Assembly (NCBI RefSeq): GCF_031551385.1
Contig: NZ_JAVBNS010000198.1
Location: forward strand, 1-64,000
DNA: 64,000 bases
Reading direction: 5' to 3'
DNA from: Anaerosporobacter sp031551385
GTDB taxonomy: Bacteria > Bacillota > Clostridia > Lachnospirales > Lachnospiraceae
The notes below the pieces were generated by a model. It worked only from the letters and a program-made list of their open reading frames with translations, did not search any database and was not told the origin of the DNA. Position numbers and translations under genes: made by a program. How positions within the stretch are numbered: the first letter of the stretch is position 1; every line of letters starts with the position of its first letter. Below, in pieces: positions 52,081 to 60,518 of the stretch.

Positions 52081-52117
52081 AAGTGCCTATCAAACTCTAT
52101 AGGTTTGATAGGCACTT
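52081..52117. terminator. Perfect 15-bp hairpin
   Basis: AAGTGCCTATCAAAC (52081-52095) and GTTTGATAGGCACTT (52103-52117) pair perfectly over a 7-base loop, with CTTTTTC soon after. It serves the gene at 51636 and possibly ald from the other side. Confidence 0.78.
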
Positions 52118-52148
52118 CAATCTTTTTCATTAATCAATCTAATGACTA

Positions 52149-53255
52149 TTAAAATACTACCTTTTCACATTCCATATTGAATGCTTCTGCCACTTCAGGG
52201 CAAGTCAGTTTTCCTTTATATGTGTTAACACCTGGCAATATGCCTGGTAGCTTTTCGCAAGCACCTTGCAGACCGTGAGATGCAATTGCAAGACCGTAAC
52301 GTAGGGTCGCATTGGTAAGAGCGATTGTTGAAGTTCTTGGCACTGCACCTGGCATATTTGCTACACAGTAATGCACAACTCCATCTACCACAAACGTAGG
52401 ATCATCATGATACGTTGGATGTGTCGTTTCACAACATCCACCTTGATCAACTGCGATATCAACAATAACACTTCCAGGTTTCATTTTTGAAAGATACTCG
52501 CGACGGATAAGCTTTGGTGCTGCACCTCCAGGAATCAAAACTGCACCAATTACAAGATCCGCATTTTCGCAAAGACGCTCAATAGCAGAATCCGTACTGT
52601 AAATCGTTTGAATACTATTTCCAAAAATATCATCTAGATAAGTAAGACGGTCAAGGCTATTATCAACAACTGTAACATCTGCACCAATTCCGACTGCAAT
52701 ACGGCAGGCATTAATACCAACTACACCACCACCCAATACTGCAACTTTTGCACGTGGAACACCTGGAACACCCGCAAGCAACACGCCACGTCCACCAAAA
52801 GGTTTTTCTAAATATTTTGCACCCTCTTGGATACTTAGTCGTCCAGCAATCTCACTCATCGGTTTAAGCAGTGGAATGCCACCATTTACATCTCTGATTG
52901 TCTCATACGCAACACCGATTGCACCTGACTTAAGGAGTACATCTGTAAGTTGTTTATCTGCAGCAAGATGCAAATACGTAAACAGAATTTGCCCTTCTCT
53001 GATAAGCTCATATTCCGACTCAAGCGGTTCTTTCACTTTAACAATCATCTCTGAACGTTTATACACTTCAGCAGGTGTATCACAAAGCTCAGCACCGTTA
53101 GCCGTATACTGATCATCCGTAAATCCAGAACCGTTACCTGCTGACTTTTCAATCAACACAACATGTCCAGCATCAACATAACTTTTTACATTTTCAGGCG
53201 TAAGCCCAACACGAAATTCATATTTTTTAATTTCTTTTACACAACCTACGATCAT
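52149..53255 (-). CDS. ald: Alanine dehydrogenase
   Basis: It oxidises L-alanine to pyruvate and ammonia with NAD+, or runs in reverse for ammonia assimilation. The 368 residues match the family. The start MIVGCVKEIKKYEFRVGLTP, catalytic VKVKEPLESEY with Lys and the Rossmann loop VAVLGGGVVGINACRIA are clear. The catalytic His lies before VVDIAVDQGGCCETTHPT. AGGAGA precedes the ATG. It connects the pyruvate pool used by pflB with nitrogen metabolism. It is transcribed alone. Confidence 0.96.
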   Translation of the reverse strand: MIVGCVKEIKKYEFRVGLTPENVKSYVDAGHVVLIEKSAGNGSGFTDDQYTANGAELCDTPAEVYKRSEMIVKVKEPLESEYELIREGQILFTYLHLAADKQLTDVLLKSGAIGVAYETIRDVNGGIPLLKPMSEIAGRLSIQEGAKYLEKPFGGRGVLLAGVPGVPRAKVAVLGGGVVGINACRIAVGIGADVTVVDNSLDRLTYLDDIFGNSIQTIYSTDSAIERLCENADLVIGAVLIPGGAAPKLIRREYLSKMKPGSVIVDIAVDQGGCCETTHPTYHDDPTFVVDGVVHYCVANMPGAVPRTSTIALTNATLRYGLAIASHGLQGACEKLPGILPGVNTYKGKLTCPEVAEAFNMECEKVVF

Positions 53256-53423
53256 AAAAGCTTCTCCTCATCAATTAAATAGCATAGCACGCCATGGACA
53301 GAGGTGATAAACCTCTTAAGAAATGACGATAACCTAGATAGTCATTTTACCATAAAAAGCACAATTTTACAATTAAAAATCCAGCTTCATAGGGTAACCC
53401 TTCATAATAAAAATGCTCCATTC

Positions 53424-54011
53424 TCATTCAATCTCCACCAAGTCAATAATCTCTGACTTTTCCATAAAATCTTTCCCCACATAATAATCAACCTGTAACT
53501 CATCTGAGTTAATAAACCTTGCACTTATGATTGCCGAAGAAGGAGGCACTGTTTCTGAAAACGCTCGCTCAATCTGCTTATAGTATGCCTCCCTATCAAA
53601 TATATCCGTGACAATTAATTTATCACCTTCCATAAACACAATCTTCCCTTTATCAACCAGTACAGGCGTATCATATGCTTGTGAAAGCAGGCTATTCTTT
53701 GTATCGTAAAAATACGTTATGTAGAAAGGACTACCATAGCTGATTACAACTTGGATGATATCATCTTCTAATTTGTTTATATGAGGTTTATTTGGTATAG
53801 TTATCTCATCAATAACCTCTTTATTATTATCAATAAGTTTAAGCGTGTAGGTTTCATCCACATTATTCATGATTGTATAAAAGTCTTCTATCTGACTAGG
53901 TGTCTTCTTGGTTTCTACTATAGAATCTTCTGTTATGTCTTCTCTCCCACAAGCCATAAGTAGTATGCACAAGATACCTGTCCATATAATAAATACTTTT
54001 TTGAGCTTCAT
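53424..54011 (-). CDS. Putative lipoprotein
   Basis: The 195-residue protein starts with MKLKKVFIIWTGILCILLMACG, a lipobox LMAC with Cys near residue 21, so it is lipid-anchored outside. The mature part has two short domains around YTIMNNVDETYTLKLID and an ERAFSETVPPSSAII segment; no named family is recognised. ATG 54011 was preferred to the upstream GTG because AAGGAGG lies 7 bases before it. It lies 55 bases after the small membrane protein gene and may be co-transcribed with it. Confidence 0.75.
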   Translation of the reverse strand: MKLKKVFIIWTGILCILLMACGREDITEDSIVETKKTPSQIEDFYTIMNNVDETYTLKLIDNNKEVIDEITIPNKPHINKLEDDIIQVVISYGSPFYITYFYDTKNSLLSQAYDTPVLVDKGKIVFMEGDKLIVTDIFDREAYYKQIERAFSETVPPSSAIISARFINSDELQVDYYVGKDFMEKSEIIDLVEIE

Positions 54012-54066
54012 CACCGCACCTCCTTCTAGTCATGAAATTCCATATTCATCATATCATCTTTTCCCA

Positions 54067-54456
54067 TTACTTTTCTTCTCTCTCTTTATTCATGCCCTTC
54101 AAAGCTGAATCTATAATTGTTTCCACAGGAAAGACTATATAAAACAAGCAACCTATCTTAATAAGATAACCAGATATTCTCTCTTTCGCATTCACATCAA
54201 TTAGATTGTATTCTTTTATAAATAAATATGCTAAAACTAGATACAGTACTATCTTCAATATGTTAAAAACGATTTTGAATGTTCCTTTACCTTTTATAAT
54301 ATTAAGAACCAACATAACAACTAAACACAGCAAAAACGTTGCACCTGCTATGTTGGCCAACTTATTACCTAACGGATCATCTACTATGTATATTACTTTT
54401 AAAATTAGCAAGAAAAAGAATAACAAATAATGTGGTATAAACTTTGTAAACTTCAT
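54067..54456 (-). CDS. Small four-helix membrane protein
   Basis: The 129-residue product has four hydrophobic segments (about 8-25, 33-52, 57-76 and 95-115). GAGGAG precedes the ATG. No family is recognised. The gene is followed by the lipoprotein gene at 53424, in the same orientation, and both may act at the membrane. An uneven charge distribution gives the N- and C-termini as probably cytoplasmic. Confidence 0.65.
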   Translation of the reverse strand: MKFTKFIPHYLLFFFLLILKVIYIVDDPLGNKLANIAGATFLLCLVVMLVLNIIKGKGTFKIVFNILKIVLYLVLAYLFIKEYNLIDVNAKERISGYLIKIGCLFYIVFPVETIIDSALKGMNKEREEK

Positions 54457-54572
54457 AAAATCTCCTCTATTTTATTCAGACCTTCTACTACTACAGTTAC
54501 CAAATTCTACTTTTCTTAATTATATCAAAGGACTATTTAAATGTATACCTTACTGGAAAATTTCTGGTTTCA

Positions 54573-54607
54573 CAAAAAAGGAGCTACGCATCACTTGCCG
54601 TAGCTCC
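54573..54607 (-). terminator. Terminator after the MerR/RacA-like gene
   Basis: GGAGCTACG (54580-54588) pairs with CGTAGCTCC (54599-54607). In the gene direction TTTTTTG follows. Confidence 0.88.
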
Positions 54608-54626
54608 ACACACATACACCTTTTAC

Positions 54627-55469
54627 TTATATCAACTCTTTTCGTTTAAAAATCGTCTTCTTCTTCCCTCCTTCTGCCTGTGCCGCAGCAATTTCAGCTC
54701 TCCCACGCTGAAATGCTCGAATTGTTTCATCTAAGTGCTTGTAACGTTCCTCCTCTCTTTGCTCTTTTTCTCTGAATTGAAAATCTATCTCCTTTGATAC
54801 ATTCAAAGATACAACTTTCCCAATGTTTCCTGCCATCTCATCTGTACTCTCACGAAGCGCATTTAAAATCAATTCACTCATAATATTTTTAAACTGAATC
54901 ATCTTATCTTCCCGATTTGTAATATCTTCTTTTATTGTATCCATAGAATCGAGTGCTGTCTCTTCTTCCTCTATATTTGCAGAGCAAATCTCCGTCGTTT
55001 CCTCATTCTGCTCTGATTCTCCCTCTACTACCTTCGCATTTTCCTCTGAATTCATATTCATGTGTTCTCCTCGTACTTCATCCAAATGAATTAAATTGCT
55101 GCAATCATTCTCTGTCTGTTTCTCTATCTTGTGAGTTGTTGCATGTAATTCTCGTAATTCCTGTCTACTTTCCAATTCAAATACTCTTTCGTTCAATTCG
55201 TTTCTTAATAGTAACATACTCTTTGCGTCTAGTGTTTCAATTTTATGTATATTAGGGAGTATCATCTTAATTGCTCTTAACTGAAATCCCTGTTCTTTTA
55301 AAAGCTTTACGTTCTTAAGTATCTTAATATCTTCCTCTCTATAATACCGATGCCCCATCTCATTTCTAGGTATGTTAAGTCCTAACTCTTCTTCCCAATA
55401 TCGTAATGCATGTGGTTCAACATCTATCTTTTTCGACGCATCGGATATAATATAACGAATCTCACCCAT
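54627..55469 (-). CDS. MerR-family protein with coiled-coil tail
   Basis: The 280-residue protein has an N-terminal MerR winged helix (about 5-72: YIISDASKKIDVEPHALRYW and GHRYYREEDIKILKNVKLLK) and then a long acidic linker (about 120-190) and a charged coiled coil (about 195-265). A basic tail ends KKKTIFKRKELI. The HTH plus long acidic/coiled part resembles the DUF3967/RacA-like group of MerR proteins, some of which act in chromosome anchoring in sporulation. The function here is inferred. AGGAGGA precedes the ATG. Confidence 0.75.
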   Translation of the reverse strand: MGEIRYIISDASKKIDVEPHALRYWEEELGLNIPRNEMGHRYYREEDIKILKNVKLLKEQGFQLRAIKMILPNIHKIETLDAKSMLLLRNELNERVFELESRQELRELHATTHKIEKQTENDCSNLIHLDEVRGEHMNMNSEENAKVVEGESEQNEETTEICSANIEEEETALDSMDTIKEDITNREDKMIQFKNIMSELILNALRESTDEMAGNIGKVVSLNVSKEIDFQFREKEQREEERYKHLDETIRAFQRGRAEIAAAQAEGGKKKTIFKRKELI

Positions 55470-55509
55470 GAATAATCCTCCTCTGTTATTTTGATAATTC
55501 GTATATTTC

Positions 55510-55532
55510 GTTACTGTTCACTCCGTGACCAG
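55510..55532 (+). repeat. Dispersed intergenic motif copy
   Basis: GTTACTGTTCACTCCGTGAC shares its first 12 bases with the copies at 38671 and 42481. A GTTACTG/CAGTAAC hairpin includes it. Confidence 0.45.
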
Positions 55533-55654
55533 TAACATGGCTTGTACTACAATTTTAAATACAAAGCTGGTAACTATTATATTCGCCACCCATTACCAGC
55601 TACCATATATTTACATTATAGCATAGTGTTTTCATATCGCAATATTATAATTTT

Positions 55655-55688
55655 AAATAAAAAAAGAAGTTATCGACAGATAACTTCT
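55655..55688 (-). terminator. Second terminator after the GH74 gene
   Basis: AGAAGTTATC (55665-55674) and GATAACTTCT (55679-55688) are perfect complements with a 4-base loop, and in the minus direction TTTTTTTATTT follows. Confidence 0.8.
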
Positions 55689-55776
55689 GACTTCCACTCC
55701 AACCACTTTCGTCTGACAGGATGGTTGAGCATATTAGCTTTTTTTTAATTTCATATGGTAAGACTTATATATGAAA

Positions 55777-55820
55777 AGACTGAAGGTGTTTGTTAATTAC
55801 ACTCTTAACACCCTCAGTCT
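55777..55820 (-). terminator. First terminator after the GH74 gene
   Basis: AGACTGAAGGTGTT pairs with AACACCCTCAGTCT apart from one mismatch. On the minus strand TTTTCATAT follows. Confidence 0.7.
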
Positions 55821-55856
55821 GTTTTATAATCTTATATTCGTAACTGTTCAACCGTT

Positions 55857-58292
55857 TTACTTTGTTGGCACTCCGTACAACACACCTCTTGAGCCGGTCG
55901 CAAGATAAAATCTACCTGCAACCCTAGGATCACCTGTAATACTCATAATATCACCATACATTTGTTTTTCATTGTTAAGACGAGCATATGTCTTACCTTC
56001 GTCTTCTGTAACAAAGAAACCATATTCTCCGTCTATTGTACCACTTACATAGATTGCTTTCTCTCCATGCAAACCAAGTCCCATACCTTGACACTTAACG
56101 GCATCGCCTTCCTTAGTAATTCGTTCTGCATTAAATGCTTGATTCTCTGCATCATACACCACTTTCCAAAGACCATGCTCTCCTAATGCCATCCAGATAA
56201 CGCCCTCTTCTTTCGCCTCAAGTCGAATCTCTGCATAATTATTACAGTCAAAACCTGATAGAACCATGATAGGGAAATTCTCTGGTGTATCTTTTTGATA
56301 GAATGTAACTCCACCATCTGTACTTACATAGAACTGAGAAGCTTCTCCAAAACCATAGAACACTTCTGGATTTACTCGGTCTGCCATTACTTTAATATTA
56401 CGAAGGGAATTACAATATGCAAAGAATTCATCGTAAGTCTTCCAATTTGGAACAGGAGGACATTCATAAGTCTCACTAATGCATTCACCTTGCTTGTCAT
56501 AGATTTTACATTTATGATATGTCTTACCGCCATCTTTTGTATAGACAACAGCATTTACTGTAAGGGATAGCACCTTCGCAATTGACCATATAATTGTTTT
56601 ACTGTCAGCTGACATTGCAGCCCAACCAGAATTTACATTTGGTCTCACAATCTCATCTAACAATCCATCTATAAATGATGATAATCCGTATGGTTGAGGC
56701 AAATGTTCAAATGTCTTACATTGATCTCTCGATACAATTAATCCACCCTTTGTTTTACCAGTCCAATTTCCTCTAGGTGTTACAACTACATATTCTTGAT
56801 TATTCTCGCTATAGTCTGCATTGATACAAGTGATATAACGATTACCGCATTCATCTGCAAATGTATTCTCAGCCGGTTGGTCTAAGTCTGTGAATGCAAA
56901 ACCACCTAAATCACCTAGTATATCAATTAACTTAACATCACCTTGACTCGGTGCATAGAGATTCAAATGTACGGTTTCTTCAATTCCTTTACACTCAGGT
57001 TCCCACGTACAATCCTCTGCAAGTAAGTTATATGTTACAAACGCTCCTGAACCACTATTGAATAGGGCATGATTCGGATTATATGGATTAATCCTTATAT
57101 CTGTTAACCAATGTAATAAGGATTCTTGACCATTATATTCTGGTTTCATATATGGAACGGTAAATTCAATACGACCTACCTCTAGCCCTTGCAGATTTTT
57201 CTTCCATGTTTGTCCACCATCTCTTGATATGAATACGATATCTCCAGGATGTTGATAGCAGATTGTACTACAAATCAATACTGATGTATCCGTTTCTTTT
57301 TCATAAGTAAGTGCAATTCCTCCCATACCAAAGGAAATATCATCTAAGCTCTCCACACCAAAATCTGCTGCTGTCGGTGTTATGTCTTTGTATTCTGAAA
57401 CTTCACCATTAGACTCAATATGATAACGAACTACCTTACCACTCTTTTGCATACCACAATCACAACTATAGCAAGCAAAACTCCAACCATAAGTCGCCGC
57501 TTCCGACATTGTTACATAGAGATACTCTTTATCAAACACATATCTAGCGCCAACATATCCTGTGTATCCAGATTCTTCTGTCTTTGGCAATAAAGACTCT
57601 GGTTGTTGTAATGGAACGAATGTCTGTGCTCCATCCGTAGATATATATAAACTATGTCCACGCAATTTTCCTTCTGCGCTTCCCTCTCCAGACGTACCAA
57701 CAACAATTGTTTTGGAGCGTCCCTCGATTGTCGCTCTTGGATCAATCCATACAAATGTAATTTCCGTTTCATTCTTTTCTTCTGAACCATCAAAGGAAAC
57801 CGTAATAAACTCCCAACTGTCCCCTTGGTCATTCGAGCGCATAAGACCTTTTGATTGTGAACCAAAGTATAGGATATCACTATTATTAGGGTCTACTTGA
57901 AGTCTCTCGCCAGTTCCCCTACCAGGGTTATTTCCATGTATGCTGCAAGGCATTTCCTTATAAGTAAATGTTTCACCCTTATCTGTAGATATACACAACT
58001 TGCCTGTATTTCTGTTACTGTATCCACAAACAAGATAGAATAATCCACTATTATTGTTATCAACTGCAAAAGAAAGTGGATAAGTCTCCGATACATCCTC
58101 TTGCCTAACATGATTCATCAACGAATTCCATGTACGTGTTTCAAATTCAAATCGGTATGTTCCACCGATATCTGTTCTTGCATATAATAAATTTTCTTCC
58201 CTCTCATGAAATAAAAACCCCGTCACATAACCACCACCAGGGATTGGTATGTTCTTATATGTATACTCTCGTGTTTCTTTGATAATTCCCAT
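55857..58292 (-). CDS. GH74-family xyloglucan hydrolase, intracellular
   Basis: The 811-residue product consists of repeated beta-propeller units typical of GH74. Its start (IPIPGGGYVTGFLFHEREEN, then LLYARTDIGGTYRF) matches the family opening GGGYVTGIVxH...YARTDIGGAYRW with its catalytic Asp. G-ERLQVDPNNSDILYFGSQS, several STDxGxTF-type BNR repeats and DILGDLGGFAF are also present. There is no signal peptide, which is unusual since most GH74 enzymes are secreted. This one likely cuts xyloglucan oligosaccharides after import. It can work with the GH31 enzyme at 28.8 kb. GAAGGGAG precedes the ATG. Confidence 0.88.
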   Translation of the reverse strand: MGIIKETREYTYKNIPIPGGGYVTGFLFHEREENLLYARTDIGGTYRFEFETRTWNSLMNHVRQEDVSETYPLSFAVDNNNSGLFYLVCGYSNRNTGKLCISTDKGETFTYKEMPCSIHGNNPGRGTGERLQVDPNNSDILYFGSQSKGLMRSNDQGDSWEFITVSFDGSEEKNETEITFVWIDPRATIEGRSKTIVVGTSGEGSAEGKLRGHSLYISTDGAQTFVPLQQPESLLPKTEESGYTGYVGARYVFDKEYLYVTMSEAATYGWSFACYSCDCGMQKSGKVVRYHIESNGEVSEYKDITPTAADFGVESLDDISFGMGGIALTYEKETDTSVLICSTICYQHPGDIVFISRDGGQTWKKNLQGLEVGRIEFTVPYMKPEYNGQESLLHWLTDIRINPYNPNHALFNSGSGAFVTYNLLAEDCTWEPECKGIEETVHLNLYAPSQGDVKLIDILGDLGGFAFTDLDQPAENTFADECGNRYITCINADYSENNQEYVVVTPRGNWTGKTKGGLIVSRDQCKTFEHLPQPYGLSSFIDGLLDEIVRPNVNSGWAAMSADSKTIIWSIAKVLSLTVNAVVYTKDGGKTYHKCKIYDKQGECISETYECPPVPNWKTYDEFFAYCNSLRNIKVMADRVNPEVFYGFGEASQFYVSTDGGVTFYQKDTPENFPIMVLSGFDCNNYAEIRLEAKEEGVIWMALGEHGLWKVVYDAENQAFNAERITKEGDAVKCQGMGLGLHGEKAIYVSGTIDGEYGFFVTEDEGKTYARLNNEKQMYGDIMSITGDPRVAGRFYLATGSRGVLYGVPTK

Positions 58293-58719
58293 AATATAAA
58301 CTCCCTTCTTTGTTCCAAGTTTCTATAGACTAGGACAATGCCTCACAAATCTACTTTCGCCACCTCAAATATCAGGTCAAATAGCAGCTTTTCCTATCGC
58401 TAACCTCATCGTCCTACACTACCTCTATGCTAATACTACCATACCCCTCAAAAAAGCAACACCGATAAAAATAGTGATTTATTACATGAAAAAAGACAAC
58501 TTATAACCTATGTACTTTCTCACATAGTAATTATAAGTTGTCTCCCAATATTATTATTTCAACTATAGATAACCCGCGAAACTCTCAATATCCTTGACCC
58601 GCTTCTTGATTACCGTACTTTAACAAAGAGTAAAGAACACTCTTAAAAAACGATAGCAAAACATCTATAGTACTTCTTGGTGTATACTCCACAACCTAAC
58701 TTGAGTTTCGCCCCTTTAC
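58293..58719. other. Intergenic region between the GH74 gene and dnaB
   Basis: No gene is visible. It holds the leader of the GH74 gene (a TAGTAT-type -10 without convincing -35 near 58430) and the dnaB terminator at 58489-58542. Positions 58543-58719 show no further feature. Confidence 0.5.
58489..58542 (-). terminator. Terminator after dnaB
   Basis: GACAACTTATAA (58495-58506) pairs with TTATAAGTTGTC (58531-58542). On the minus strand TTTTTTCATG follows. Confidence 0.85.
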
Positions 58720-60051
58720 CTAATGTCTCTCAAGATTAGCAAACTTCGTAAACTGCGATAACCATGCAAGCTTAACTGTTCCTGTAGGACCATTTCTTTG
58801 CTTACCAATAATAATTTCAGAAACGCCAGCTTCCTCCGAGTCATGGTTGTAATAATCATCACGGTAGATAAACATTACAACATCGGCATCCTGCTCGATT
58901 GCCCCAGACTCACGAAGATCTGATAACATAGGACGTTTATCTGGTCTTTGTTCTACTGCACGGCTTAGCTGTGATAATGCAATTACAGGTGCACTTATTT
59001 CTCTCGCTAACGCCTTTAGAGAACGTGAGATTTCAGAGATTTCCTGTTGTCTTGATTCTGCTTTCTTACCACCAGACATCAACTGCAAGTAGTCAATGAT
59101 AACAAGTCCCAGATTATGCTCTAACTTAAATTTACGGCATTTTGAACGTAACTCTGTAATTGAAATGCCTGGCGTATCATCTATAATTAGATTAGAATTA
59201 CCGATAGCTCTTGCACTTTCCACAAGTTTTACCCAGTCATCATCTTGTAGTTCACCACTACGAATCGCTTGGGAATCTACTTTAGAATTCATAGATATAA
59301 TACGCTTCACCAACTGGTCCTTTGACATTTCCAGAGAGAAAATTGCTGTTGTGACATTGGATTTAACCGCTACATATTCCGCAATGTTAAGAACAAATGC
59401 GGTTTTTCCCATAGAAGGTCTGGCTGCAATTAGAATTAAATCCGATGGCTGTAATCCTGCCGTTTTATAATCAAGGTCATAGAAACCTGTTGCAATTCCT
59501 GTTACACTACCTTTGTTCTTTGCCGCAGATTCAATACTCTCTAATGACTTAATAACGATATCCTTGATACTTACAAAGTCTCCAGAAGATTTATTCTGTA
59601 CAACATCAAATACTTGTTTTTCTGTTTCTTCAAGAATCACTTCTAGTTTTTCACGATTAAGATAACATTCATTTGTAATACCTTCCGTTACTTTAATCAA
59701 GCGTCTAAGTGTTGCCTTCTCTTTTACGATGTTCGCATAGTACTTTACATTTGCCGAAGTTGGAACAGAAGACATCAAATCACGTATGAAATCAATGCTA
59801 CTAAGCTCCGCTGGCAACTCTTTCTCTTTTATCTTCTCTTGAAGAGTAACTAAGTCTACTGGTTTTCCTTCATTAAAAAGTTCCACCATCGAATCAAATA
59901 GTAAACCATATTGATGCTGATAAAAGTCTTCAGATGATATAATTTCCGATGCAGTCGTTATGGCATCTTTATCCATAAGCATAGATCCGACTACTGATTG
60001 CTCCGCCTCAATACTATGTGGAGGTACTTTTTTAATTAATGACTCATCCAT
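58720..60051 (-). CDS. dnaB: Replicative DNA helicase
   Basis: The hexameric helicase that unwinds DNA at the replication fork. The 443 residues hold the N-terminal helical domain (PPHSIEAEQSVVGSMLMDKDA) and a RecA-like domain with Walker A ARPSMGKTAF near residue 210, Walker B LVIIDYLQLM and the arginine-finger loop. No intein is present. It is the last gene of the gdpP-rplI-dnaB unit, 18 bases after rplI. This order is standard in Firmicutes. Confidence 0.97.
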   Translation of the reverse strand: MDESLIKKVPPHSIEAEQSVVGSMLMDKDAITTASEIISSEDFYQHQYGLLFDSMVELFNEGKPVDLVTLQEKIKEKELPAELSSIDFIRDLMSSVPTSANVKYYANIVKEKATLRRLIKVTEGITNECYLNREKLEVILEETEKQVFDVVQNKSSGDFVSIKDIVIKSLESIESAAKNKGSVTGIATGFYDLDYKTAGLQPSDLILIAARPSMGKTAFVLNIAEYVAVKSNVTTAIFSLEMSKDQLVKRIISMNSKVDSQAIRSGELQDDDWVKLVESARAIGNSNLIIDDTPGISITELRSKCRKFKLEHNLGLVIIDYLQLMSGGKKAESRQQEISEISRSLKALAREISAPVIALSQLSRAVEQRPDKRPMLSDLRESGAIEQDADVVMFIYRDDYYNHDSEEAGVSEIIIGKQRNGPTGTVKLAWLSQFTKFANLERH

Positions 60052-60069
60052 GACTTTCTCCTATCCAAT

Positions 60070-60516
60070 CTATTGCTCTGTTACTTTAACAGTTAGTTCT
60101 CCTGTTACTTTTTGATGAATCTTTACTGGTACGTGGAATGTCCCCATATTCTTAATTGGTTCTGCTAATTGCATTTTTTTCTTATCGATATCATATCCTA
60201 ATTGCTCTTTTGCAGCAATTGAGATTTCCTTTGTTGAAATAGAACCAAATGTTCTACCATCTTTACCAAGCTTAATTTTAAGAACAACAACTTTCTCTTC
60301 CATTTCTTTTGCAAATGCCTTTGCTTGCTCAAGAATCTCTTTCGCAACCTTTTCATCGTTTGCTTTTTGAAGTTTTAAATCATTTATATTCTTAGCAGTC
60401 GCCTCAACGCCTAACTTTTTACTTAGGATAAAGTTTCTTCCATATCCATCACTTACTTTAACAAGTTCCCCTTTTTTACCTAACGCTTTTACATCTTGTA
60501 ATAAAATAACTTCCAT
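60070..60516 (-). CDS. rplI: 50S ribosomal protein L9
   Basis: The 148-residue protein has the N-terminal bL9 motif MEVILLQDVKALGKKGELVKVSDGYGRNFIL, followed by a long helix (ANDEKVAKEILEQAKAFAKEMEE) and the C-terminal domain with GRTFGSIST. It starts two bases after the gdpP stop, so the genes are coupled. Confidence 0.98.
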   Translation of the reverse strand: MEVILLQDVKALGKKGELVKVSDGYGRNFILSKKLGVEATAKNINDLKLQKANDEKVAKEILEQAKAFAKEMEEKVVVLKIKLGKDGRTFGSISTKEISIAAKEQLGYDIDKKKMQLAEPIKNMGTFHVPVKIHQKVTGELTVKVTEQ

Positions 60517-60518
60517 AA

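Larger units (their letters stand above)
55470..55856. other. Non-coding region with tandem terminators after the GH74 gene
   Basis: On the minus strand two hairpins follow the GH74 gene: AGACTGA-GGTGTT/AACACC-CAGTCT (55777-55820) and a perfect AGAAGTTATC/GATAACTTCT over a 4-base loop (55665-55688), the latter followed by a long U-run. A copy of the dispersed motif is at 55510. No gene is seen. Confidence 0.6.

Noticed and set aside
57562..57900. Antisense frame over the GH74 gene
   Set aside because: Shadow of a conserved gene; translation gives no domain.
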